64,000 bases of DNA from Fodinibius sp036381435 (lineage in GTDB: Bacteria; Bacteroidota; Rhodothermia; Balneolales; Balneolaceae): the NCBI GenBank assembly GCA_036381435.1, contig DASVCW010000029.1:1-64000 (forward strand). The letters are read 5' to 3'. Shown here in pieces: positions 8,815 to 16,374 of this stretch. Within the stretch, counting starts at the first letter, position 1; each line of letters opens with the position of its first letter. The notes under the pieces are model-generated. The model was not told the origin of the DNA, did not search any database, and saw nothing but the letters and a program-made list of their open reading frames with translations. The position numbers were made by a program, and so were the translations under genes.

Positions 8815-9153
8815 ATGTCAGAACCTTTAGTTACAACTCCGGAAAGCATCCGTATTAAAGCCAAGCTCTTTCGAGGTTTTGCCGATCCTTCACGGCTTGG
8901 TATTATTGAAGGGTTAAGAGACGGGCCAAAAGCAGTAGGAGAGCTGGCAGAGTTAACAGGACTTTCTCAACCGAACGTTTCCAATCATTTGCGCTGTCTT
9001 GATGATTGTGATCTGGTGAAAAGCGAACGGGATGGCCGCTATATCATTTATCGCCTCAGCGACGAGCGAATAGATACCATTCTGGAAAAAGCTGAAACCC
9101 TGCTGGCTGATGTTGCCAAAGGGGTTTACGAATGTACAAGGTATGATAGGTGA
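8815..9153 (+). CDS. ArsR/SmtB-family metal-responsive repressor
   Basis: A winged-helix repressor of 112 residues from the chosen start (MSEPLVTTPESI). In-frame ATGs further upstream (8803 and earlier) would add hydrophobic residues not seen in the family. Helices and wing are clear: LFRGFADPSRLGIIEGL, VGELAELTGLSQPNVSNHLRCL (recognition helix), then DGRYIIYRLSD. Candidate metal ligands are C46-type residues around LRCLDDCD and the C-terminal YECTRYDR, giving a cysteine-rich sensor for soft metals such as Cd, Pb or Zn. It precedes the P1B ATPase and probably represses it and itself; the AT-rich region 8742-8814 contains imperfect dyads that could be its operator. Confidence 0.88.
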   Translation: MSEPLVTTPESIRIKAKLFRGFADPSRLGIIEGLRDGPKAVGELAELTGLSQPNVSNHLRCLDDCDLVKSERDGRYIIYRLSDERIDTILEKAETLLADVAKGVYECTRYDR

Positions 9154-9175
9154 CTGTTGACAGAGGACCGTTAAA

Positions 9176-9209
9176 ACCGGTCAACGGCGGCCCGTCATCG
9201 GTCTTTTTT
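9176..9209 (+). terminator. Interrupted hairpin with T-run between arsR-type and ATPase genes
   Basis: ACCG-gtca-ACGG-CGGC-CCGT-cat-CGGT can fold as two stacked 4-bp stems, followed by CTTTTTT. It could attenuate read-through from the regulator gene into the ATPase gene 14 bp beyond. It is weak, and coupling to the regulator promoter is still expected. Confidence 0.35.
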
Positions 9210-9222
9210 AATTCTTGAACTC

Positions 9223-11304
9223 ATGTCTCAAAAAGTAGAAATACCGGTCAGGGGAATGGATTGTGCCGGATGTGCCCGGAATGTACAATCCGCTCTTGAA
9301 AAATTAGAAGGTGTTCAATCGGTAGAAGTTTTACTATCTGCCGAAAAAGCCCGTCTCGTCACTGATTCCAAACTACCAAGTCATCAAGCCATCAAAAAAG
9401 CGGTTGAAGATATTGGTTATCGCGTTCCTGATAATGTTCAGGGGGGAGATGAAGAGCAGGGAATCGAAGACGTTGCCCGAAAATCATTCCGGCTATTCGG
9501 ACTGGTGTTCGGCGGCATTTTATTCATCGTGGTAGCGGGCGAATGGCTGGGGTTATTTCAAACCGTAACCGATTTGGTTCCATTTTGGATCGGTGCAATA
9601 CTCGTGCTGATTGCAGGGTATCCCGTTTTCAAACAAGTAATTATCGCCGCCTCTAATAAACTGGTCACCCCGCATGCCTTAATGGCATTAGGAGCCGTCG
9701 CTGCATTGCTCGCAGGACAGTGGGTTACCGCCGCCATCGTCGTATTTTTTATGCGAACGGGTGATTATATCGAAAGCTATACCACCGATAAAGCGCGCGA
9801 TTCTGTTCGATCTTTAACCAGGTTTGCCCCCCAAAAAGCAACGGTTGTACAAAACGATTCTGAAAAAGAAATTCTAATCAGTCAGGTTAAGCAGGGTGAT
9901 ACGATTTTAGTTCGTCCCGGCGGAAAAATTCCGGTAGATGGTGTTGTTTTGGAAGGGGCCGCTACCGTTGATCAGTCGTCCATCACCGGAGAATCCATAC
10001 CCGTTGAAATGGAGGCTGGTTCTAAGGTGTATGCTTCTACCATTGCTCAGGGCGGACGATTGCTGGTACGGGCGGAGGCTGTGGGCGAAGATTCTACCTT
10101 TGGAAAAATAATCCGTATGGTTGAAGAAGCCGAAGCGCAAAAAGGAGCGGTTCAACGATTTGCGGATCGGTTTTCGGGTTACTACTTACCAGTGGTGGCC
10201 GGTATTGCGGCGCTGACTTATTTAATTAGTGGCGATATCATGTCAACCGTAGCGGTGATGGTGGTGGCCTGCGCCTGTGCTTTTGCCCTGGCAACGCCGG
10301 TTGCTCTGCTTGCTTCCATCGGTTCTAAAGCAAAGCAGGGGCTGCTTATCAAAGGCGGAAAATATATTGAAGCCCTGGCACGGGCAGATATACTGCTCAT
10401 TGATAAAACAGGAACTTTAACCTTCGGGCATCCCGAGATTACTGATGTAATTTCTCTCAACGGCTGTTCTGAAGGCGACTTATTACTTCTAGCCGGAAGC
10501 ACTGAACGATACTCTGAACATCCCTTGGGAAAAGCGGTAGTGAAGGCCGCTAATGCCCGTTTTCTCGCCTTAAAAAAACCGGAGGATTTTAAAGAACTAA
10601 CAGGAAATGGAGTAAGCGCCAAGGTGAACGGACAGCTTATAACGGTAGGGAATGAACGGTTGGTTGAAAATAACGAAGTTGTCACACGGCAAATAGAAAG
10701 TTTAAAAAGAGCCGGAAAGTCAGTGATTACGGTCCAGCGTGATGGTACTCTGATCGGGTTACTGACAGCCAGAGACGCGGAACGAAAGGAAGTGGGCGCG
10801 GCTATCGAAAGCATCCGTAAATTCGGCTTCCAGCATATTGAATTATTAACGGGTGATAACAAAGAAACAGCACAGGCATTAGCCGGACGGCTGGAAATTG
10901 AGTATCGAGCTGAATTGCTTCCTGAAGAAAAGATAGAGATCGTCAAAAAATATCAGTCCCAAGGTCATACCGTGGTGATGGTGGGGGACGGTATCAACGA
11001 CGCCCCGGCCCTGGCTCAAGCTGATGTTGGCATTGCGATGGGAACCACGGGCACCGATGTAGCCATTGAAACGGCGGATGTGACTTTGATGCGAGATGAT
11101 TGGAGTCTCATCCCCGAACTCTTTAAAACGGCCCGAAAAACGATGACAGTCATTAAGTGGAATTTCGGCTTCACCACTGCTTACAACATCGTGGGCTTGT
11201 CGCTCGCGGCTTTCGGTATTTTACCACCCATCCTCGCCGCTGCCGCCCAGTCGATTCCTGATGTAGGAATATTGCTGAATTCATCGAGGCTTTTGAGAAG
11301 CTGA
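9223..11304 (+). CDS. P1B-type heavy-metal-translocating ATPase with a CAC motif
   Basis: A 693-residue inner-membrane metal exporter. It has one N-terminal HMA domain (GMDCAGCA at 11-18), then TM1-4, the actuator loop with TGES at 255-258, and TM6. The phosphorylated Asp is D394 in DKTGTLT. HP (433-434), GDGINDAPAL and TM7-8 follow. The signature of the family, normally CPC (or CPH, SPC, TPC), reads C350-A351-C352 here, so the conserved proline is replaced by alanine. TM8 carries QSIPDVG (676-682), with D680 where copper pumps have Ser and Zn pumps use an Asp nearby. Both points make the specificity uncertain; Zn/Cd/Pb is favoured by the Asp and by the ArsR-type gene 69 bp upstream. All catalytic motifs are intact, so it should be an active pump. 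Confidence 0.88.
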   Translation: MSQKVEIPVRGMDCAGCARNVQSALEKLEGVQSVEVLLSAEKARLVTDSKLPSHQAIKKAVEDIGYRVPDNVQGGDEEQGIEDVARKSFRLFGLVFGGILFIVVAGEWLGLFQTVTDLVPFWIGAILVLIAGYPVFKQVIIAASNKLVTPHALMALGAVAALLAGQWVTAAIVVFFMRTGDYIESYTTDKARDSVRSLTRFAPQKATVVQNDSEKEILISQVKQGDTILVRPGGKIPVDGVVLEGAATVDQSSITGESIPVEMEAGSKVYASTIAQGGRLLVRAEAVGEDSTFGKIIRMVEEAEAQKGAVQRFADRFSGYYLPVVAGIAALTYLISGDIMSTVAVMVVACACAFALATPVALLASIGSKAKQGLLIKGGKYIEALARADILLIDKTGTLTFGHPEITDVISLNGCSEGDLLLLAGSTERYSEHPLGKAVVKAANARFLALKKPEDFKELTGNGVSAKVNGQLITVGNERLVENNEVVTRQIESLKRAGKSVITVQRDGTLIGLLTARDAERKEVGAAIESIRKFGFQHIELLTGDNKETAQALAGRLEIEYRAELLPEEKIEIVKKYQSQGHTVVMVGDGINDAPALAQADVGIAMGTTGTDVAIETADVTLMRDDWSLIPELFKTARKTMTVIKWNFGFTTAYNIVGLSLAAFGILPPILAAAAQSIPDVGILLNSSRLLRS

Positions 11305-11522
11305 GTTTGATAATGCTGCCCTGAATGCTCGGGAGTAACTTGCGGCATTTTGGACTTAACGTGCTCTGCGTCCCATTTTACCCCTAAATCCCCTAAAGGG
11401 GACTTTTTCACAGCCTTTAAAAGCCTAAATATAAATATAACCCCAAGCGTCTGCTTGGGGAAAACAATACTTTTTAAAACAGTAAAAGTGCTGATCGCAG
11501 GCGCTTCGATGTACAAAAGAAC
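11305..11522. repeat. Spacer with terminator-like repeats between convergent genes
   Basis: This gap holds CCCC-TAAA-GGGG followed by ACTTTTT (11390-11408) and CCCCAAGC-GTCT-GCTTGGGG (11441-11460, an 8-bp perfect stem). The first is oriented to end the ATPase transcript. The second could end the cytochrome transcript from the other strand. No gene is seen. Confidence 0.5.
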
Positions 11523-11897
11523 TCACCAGCCATCATCCCGTTTGTTATGTTTCCTCAAAGCTTGAAGATAAGCAAGAATTTTATCCAGTTCTTCATCCGA
11601 TATTTCACGTTCAGTAAAAGAAGGCATCACCCCCAGTCCATGCCTCGCCTGAAAGCGTTTTAGAAAATTAAAAGGAATCTTATTTATGCCTCCGCCCAAA
11701 CCCGTTTCTCCTGAAGGATGGCATTTATGGCAATGGGCCATGAAGTGAATACGGCCCTGTACTACACTGGAATCTGTTAATGGAAGAGGTCCGTCGATAG
11801 GGATACTTCGCCTCACAGAACAGGATTCTGTAAAAAGAACCACAGCAAGACAGGCAGCAAATGATAATAGAGTAAATCTCGTGTCAGCATTCATCAT
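11523..11897 (-). CDS. Small c-type cytochrome
   Basis: This 124-residue exported cytochrome has a hydrophobic leader (about 8-25). Cysteine 26 (FTESC) could be a lipid-attachment site, though the lipobox is imperfect. One haem c site is present, CHKCH at 56-60, and a probable axial methionine in GVMPSF near residue 92. The domain ends with a typical class I helix (SDEELDKILAYLQAL). Its start overlaps the stop of the sorbosone-dehydrogenase-like gene by 4 bp (11894-11897). The two are translationally coupled, and this cytochrome is probably the electron acceptor of that enzyme. Confidence 0.85.
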   Translation of the reverse strand: MMNADTRFTLLSFAACLAVVLFTESCSVRRSIPIDGPLPLTDSSVVQGRIHFMAHCHKCHPSGETGLGGGINKIPFNFLKRFQARHGLGVMPSFTEREISDEELDKILAYLQALRKHNKRDDGW

Positions 11898-13366
11898 TCA
11901 TCCTCCCTTGTGACTTTAAATACTGCTCCGGTTTCTTTCAGCGGTTTCGGTCCCCTTTCTGAAATTTTCATGATACCGAAATCCACGATATAAAGGGCGG
12001 TTCCGGCAGGGTTGAACTGAACATCAATCGGGCGCTCAAGCCCACCCTCTTTAAGCCAGGAGGCGGGCCCATTTACCTCCCCCTTATTCACTGCGAAATC
12101 TTCAATAACGCCATTTGATACATCCACAGTCACCACTTTGAAGCCTACAGGCGCCATTACCTTGCCCACCCCCGGGGCCATATCTCCAAACTGTGCTATG
12201 AAGGCTTTTCCCACATATCCAAAATCGGAATTTGTAGAAAAATCTATGCCGTTGGATGATGAATGAACGCCCAGGATAGCGGCAGGTTCCGGAGGTATAT
12301 TAGGATATTTGGCAAGTACCGGTTTAACTAAATCTTGGTTTGGGGGTTTAAATTCCTCATCATTTTCAAGGCGTTCTCCTGCTGAGAAGTCCGGCCAGCC
12401 ATACCAGGTGCCGGGTATAACTTCCCATAACACATCACCCGTACCCCAAACCGGGCGGCTTCCGCGAACATCATATCCGTTTTCGGTTATATATAAAGTT
12501 CCATCGGGTGAAAAGGCCAGTCCATATGGATTTCTGAACCCCCAGGCGACCAGTTCAACCGGGCCTCCTTCAACAGGGATACGCATGATTGCCCCATTGC
12601 AGGGAACTTTTCCCTGAATGACCTGTCCATCAGCTGTAGGAGTATTATATGGTGAATAAGCTCCGGTTACCGCTATATCATCAGGCACTTCCGTTAATAT
12701 GTTTTCTGTTTCATAATCTATACCGGTAAGGGTGATGTCTTTACAGGGAGTGTCATGAAAGTTTTCATACCGGTATAGCCAACCAAATGCAGCATTATCA
12801 TTACCCACAACGCCGGAATTTGTAGCTGTTCCCTGACCAAAGTAAATGAAGCCGTCTTTAATAGCCGGCGCGTTGGTATGATGATCGCCAAAGCTGGGCA
12901 GACTGTCGATAAGAGCGGTTACCTTACCTTCGGGACTTATTCTCAGAATCTTTCCGCCTTTGAGTTGTCCGCCTTCAGCTATATAAAAATTGCCGTTATG
13001 GTATTCTACTCCTGTCCACGGTCCGTTTTTCCCGCCGCTTGCTATCAGGGTTGTTTCTTTCTTGCCGTCAATACGTAAAAGTTTTGGTTCAGTCCACACT
13101 TCACCATAGGAATATCCAGCTTCAATTACATAGGGTGTCCCTTCATCATCAAAAGTAATAGCGGTGGGGAAGGTGAGATTAGTGGCAACAACTTCAATTT
13201 TATATCCCTTTGGAAGTGCAATATCAGATATATCAACCTTTCTGATTGGGCTATAGTCAATTTGTCCGCCACCGCTGGAGCTTTTTAGGCGGTAACAGTT
13301 AGTTAGTAGCATACATGCCAAAAACAACCACAAAAGCTGTTTTGATATGATGGGTCTCTTTTGCAT
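11894..13366 (-). CDS. Glucose/sorbosone dehydrogenase-like beta-propeller lipoprotein
   Basis: A 490-residue protein with a lipoprotein leader ending LLTNC (residue about 24), hence probably anchored in the envelope. The body is a six-bladed beta-propeller of the GSDH/NHL type: FPTAITFDDEGTPYVIEAGY, AWGFRNPYGLAFSPDGTLYITENG and RPIDVQFNPAGTALYIVDFG mark successive blades. Enzymes of this group oxidise sugars or aldehydes using PQQ. The His and Arg residues typical of PQQ binding cannot be confirmed by eye, so some members (ScyD/E-like) may be non-catalytic. Coupling to a cytochrome c gene strongly supports a periplasmic redox role. The substrate is unknown. Confidence 0.75.
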   Translation of the reverse strand: MQKRPIISKQLLWLFLACMLLTNCYRLKSSSGGGQIDYSPIRKVDISDIALPKGYKIEVVATNLTFPTAITFDDEGTPYVIEAGYSYGEVWTEPKLLRIDGKKETTLIASGGKNGPWTGVEYHNGNFYIAEGGQLKGGKILRISPEGKVTALIDSLPSFGDHHTNAPAIKDGFIYFGQGTATNSGVVGNDNAAFGWLYRYENFHDTPCKDITLTGIDYETENILTEVPDDIAVTGAYSPYNTPTADGQVIQGKVPCNGAIMRIPVEGGPVELVAWGFRNPYGLAFSPDGTLYITENGYDVRGSRPVWGTGDVLWEVIPGTWYGWPDFSAGERLENDEEFKPPNQDLVKPVLAKYPNIPPEPAAILGVHSSSNGIDFSTNSDFGYVGKAFIAQFGDMAPGVGKVMAPVGFKVVTVDVSNGVIEDFAVNKGEVNGPASWLKEGGLERPIDVQFNPAGTALYIVDFGIMKISERGPKPLKETGAVFKVTREDE

Positions 13367-13423
13367 GATGAATATATCTAATGGATGAATTATTGAAACC
13401 CGCTATAAGCTTTGTCCGTTTCA

Positions 13424-13831
13424 TCATTCCTTCAACTCCTTCCCTTTATTATAACTCTTCCAGCCTTCGTAAAGGGCATAGGGTACAATCAGAAGGGCAG
13501 CTATAGGATCTGCCCACCACAAATCGAGGTATCGGACGAGTAGCAGCCCGCCGCCCAGTACTACGATGGTTTGATACAGACAGATAAAAGTGTCTGCGGC
13601 ATCTGCTTTTAATTCCGCACTTTTTAGATTCTTTCCCGTAGAAAGTTTTGCCCAACCTAAAGAGGGATTCACAACGAGTGAAACTAAAAGTATTATCATG
13701 CAGGCTGTACTCCAGCTCGGTGTTTTATGAGTGATAAGCCTCGAAGTGGCATCATAGGTGATAAAAGCGGAGATTGCGAAAAAGGAAAAGGCAAGTTAAA
13801 AAAGTATGTAAGTATCCGGCGCAGGAATTTG
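13424..13831 (-). pseudogene. Remnant of a cation-efflux-type transporter (N-terminus missing, in-frame stop)
   Basis: The minus strand encodes about 135 residues of a cation-diffusion-facilitator-like membrane protein: LAFSFFAISAFITYDATSRL, then VVNPSLGWAKLSTGKNL, SAELKADAADTFICLYQ and WWADPIAALLIVPYALYEG. The D-A-x-D-T and W-W-A-D-P motifs are typical of the C-terminal half of the membrane domain. A TAA (plus-strand 13796-13798) interrupts the frame after QIPAPDTYILF, and everything upstream is lost. At about 13845 the sequence becomes the spacer repeat that flanks the permease array, so the gene appears truncated by that junction. A shorter product from the ATG at 13699 would lack half of the helices. 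Probably non-functional. Confidence 0.65.
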
Positions 13832-13844
13832 TTTCCAGGTACCA

Positions 13845-13945
13845 GTTATCATTTTCGATATTTTATTGTCTAAACTAATAACTGAAAACTTAAGAACACT
13901 ATACGGCCTGCTCCAAGCACCATGCATGCTGGCCTACTCACTTCT
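13845..13945. repeat. Downstream flank of permease 1; copy of the array spacer repeat
   Basis: TACCAGTTATCA...GATATTTTA...AACTGAAAACTTAAGAACAC recurs at about 18875-18935 and 23975-24035, each time just after a permease gene. It is followed by 7-bp-period sequence of the CCATGCA type. The spacer has therefore been duplicated together with the permease genes. Confidence 0.6.
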
Positions 13946-16303
13946 CAAGCTATCTACCGGATTAGCCAGTGCTGCGCGGATACTCTGCCAGCTAACGGTG
14001 GCTAAGGCAATGAGCAGGGCCAATGCTCCCGCCAACAAAAAGATACCAACGTCGATGTCAATTCTGTAAGCGAAATTCTGTAGCCATTGTTGCATAAAGT
14101 ACCAGGCAATGGGAACGGCTATCACAAACCCGACAAGTACCAGTTTTACAAAATCTTTACTAAGCAGGCTTACAATGTTCGAAACGGTAGCTCCCATTAC
14201 TTTGCGAATGCCTATTTCTTTGGTACGGTTAGTTGTTAGAATTGCCGCCAGGCCAAATAATCCAAAACAAGCTACCAAAATAGCAATCACGGTAAACACT
14301 GTCATAAGCATAGCCTGTTTTTGTTCCTGTCGATATTGCGCTTCAATGCTTTCATCCAGAAAAGAAAAATCCAATGGACGTCCGGGCAAGAAAGAATCCC
14401 AGACATCTTTTATAGCAGATATTCCCGGATGAATATTGGAAGAAGATAAACGAACCAATCCTGTCCATTTAGTTCGGGGATTTAATAGCAAGGCTACAGG
14501 TTGTTTCTTTTCTTTTAACGATTCATTATGGAAATCAGCTACAAGCCCAATTACGTTTTTAGGTTCATCATTTATTTCAATCGTTTTCCCGGTCACATCT
14601 TTTTGAAGGCCAAACCAGGCAGCAGCCAGTTCATTTAAAATTACACTTGATTCTTCCTTGGCAGCATATTTTTTCGAAAAAATGCGTCCCTTTTTTAACT
14701 CAAGCCCCATAGTTTCTATATAATCATATCCTACTCTTAAAATATTTAAATATCCTTTCTTATTGCTTGAATCCGCAGCCGTTACAGCCATATTTTTTCG
14801 CCCTAGTCCTAAAGGCGGCCCGGAGGAAACATTTGCTATCATGGGATAATTTAAGAGCTGTTCTTTAAAGGCATCAAATTTCCCTTGCAATGAGCCCACG
14901 CCAAAATACACAACCTGCTCTTTGTTAAAGCCGAGTTCTTTATTTTGAACAAATTTCATTTGATGAAAAATGATGCCTGTTACAATTAAAAACAGTACCA
15001 CTACGCCAAACTGGATAACTACCAATCCTTTTTGTAAAAGGGAGCGATGGCTGTCTGTAGTTGCTGCTTTATTGAATACTTTCGCAGGATTAAATGAGGA
15101 TATGGTAACAGCGGGATAAATACCGGAAATGATGCCTGAAATTAAAACGATTCCAAGCGCACTTATCATAAGAACGGGGTGATCGAATAAGCTATAAGCA
15201 AAATGTTCACCTACAAAACCATATACAAACGGTAATGCAATTTCTGTAAAAAGAAGTGCAACGGGAAACGCAAGTAAGCTTATTAATACGGCTTCTGTCA
15301 TAAACTGGAAAAATAAATTTCCTTGTGTTGCACCTGCTGCTTTTCGAACACCGATTTCAGATGTCCGTGAAATAGTCCGGGCTGTTGAAAGGCTCATATA
15401 ATTAAAACAGGCAATACCTAGTATTAGCAGCGCGATAGTAGAAAAAATGTACAGTAATTTTCTGTCTCCCTGCGGCGCAATCGCATTTCCCATATTCGGG
15501 CCGAGATGAATTTTTGCCAACGGCTGTATATAAAGCATAGGTTCGTCGCCCCATTCGGCCGGTTTTATCTGTTTTTCGAGATGAGCTAAACCTTCTTTAA
15601 AAGCCTCTATGCTTATGTTTTTATCTAATTTTGCATAAACATAGCTATGATAGAAGCCCCATTTAATATTACCGTTATATCTTTCTTGAATACGGGAAGG
15701 TATAGACAGAGAAAGAATGGCATTATAATCAAAATGCAGATTGGCAGGCGGATCTTTAATGACTGCCGATACTTCATAATCATGGGTATAACCCGTAAAA
15801 ATTTCGACTCCAAGTATTTGTCCTATCGCTTGTTTATCTCCAAACAGTTTTTGAGCCATTGAACGGGTAATAACTGCTTTATGAGGGCTGGTTAGCGCTT
15901 TTTCAGCATTACCTTTTAAAGTATTTACCGGAAATATTTCAGTGAAGTTTGAGTCGATCCAATAAACATTTTTAATTTCAATTGCTGCATTATTATGCGT
16001 AATTAAATATTCCCCTCCTCCCAAAATTTCTGTTACTGTTTCAACACCGGGCAGTTTTGTTTCTAAAGTATGTGCCAGTCCGGGAAATGTTTCTGCAATG
16101 TAACTTCCATCATGGCCTGTAACAACACGGACAATACGTTCGGAGTCAGGAATAAAACGATCATAGCTAAGTTCATGGAGCACAAACAAGCCGATTATAA
16201 AACAAACTGCCAATCCGCTAGCCAAACTAACGATAGAAATAACACTGGACATCTTTCGTTTCAGGATATTTCGCCAGGCAATTTTGATGTAGTTTCTAAG
16301 CAT
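13934..16303 (-). CDS. FtsX/MacB-type ABC transporter permease, array copy 1
   Basis: This 789-residue permease starts at MLRNYIKIAW; an earlier in-frame ATG at 16378 is within repeat-derived sequence. The layout is a duplicated MacB core plus FtsX unit: TM1 near 22-42, a large periplasmic domain, three helices near 290-420, a further helix near 435-455, a second periplasmic domain and three C-terminal helices. Coupling motifs occur twice: EIGVRKAAGA after the first TM block start and EIGIRKVMGA in the second. It is the last gene of the array. Like its paralogues it has no ATPase domain and must share the ATPase at 27085. Such permeases usually work as mechanotransmitters for lipoproteins, peptides or antibiotics; the cargo here is unknown. 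Confidence 0.85.
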   Translation of the reverse strand: MLRNYIKIAWRNILKRKMSSVISIVSLASGLAVCFIIGLFVLHELSYDRFIPDSERIVRVVTGHDGSYIAETFPGLAHTLETKLPGVETVTEILGGGEYLITHNNAAIEIKNVYWIDSNFTEIFPVNTLKGNAEKALTSPHKAVITRSMAQKLFGDKQAIGQILGVEIFTGYTHDYEVSAVIKDPPANLHFDYNAILSLSIPSRIQERYNGNIKWGFYHSYVYAKLDKNISIEAFKEGLAHLEKQIKPAEWGDEPMLYIQPLAKIHLGPNMGNAIAPQGDRKLLYIFSTIALLILGIACFNYMSLSTARTISRTSEIGVRKAAGATQGNLFFQFMTEAVLISLLAFPVALLFTEIALPFVYGFVGEHFAYSLFDHPVLMISALGIVLISGIISGIYPAVTISSFNPAKVFNKAATTDSHRSLLQKGLVVIQFGVVVLFLIVTGIIFHQMKFVQNKELGFNKEQVVYFGVGSLQGKFDAFKEQLLNYPMIANVSSGPPLGLGRKNMAVTAADSSNKKGYLNILRVGYDYIETMGLELKKGRIFSKKYAAKEESSVILNELAAAWFGLQKDVTGKTIEINDEPKNVIGLVADFHNESLKEKKQPVALLLNPRTKWTGLVRLSSSNIHPGISAIKDVWDSFLPGRPLDFSFLDESIEAQYRQEQKQAMLMTVFTVIAILVACFGLFGLAAILTTNRTKEIGIRKVMGATVSNIVSLLSKDFVKLVLVGFVIAVPIAWYFMQQWLQNFAYRIDIDVGIFLLAGALALLIALATVSWQSIRAALANPVDSLRSE

Positions 16304-16374
16304 GATTTTGTAAGTGGTCAATTGCTTGTTGCCAGTTGTAGGTTGTTTGTGATATTGTTTTATTAGCTGATAGT

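Noticed and set aside
11181..11516. Minus-strand frame of 111 residues after the ATPase
   Set aside because: It overlaps the ATPase 3' end and runs through the CCCCTAAAGGGG repeats. It has no recognisable domain.
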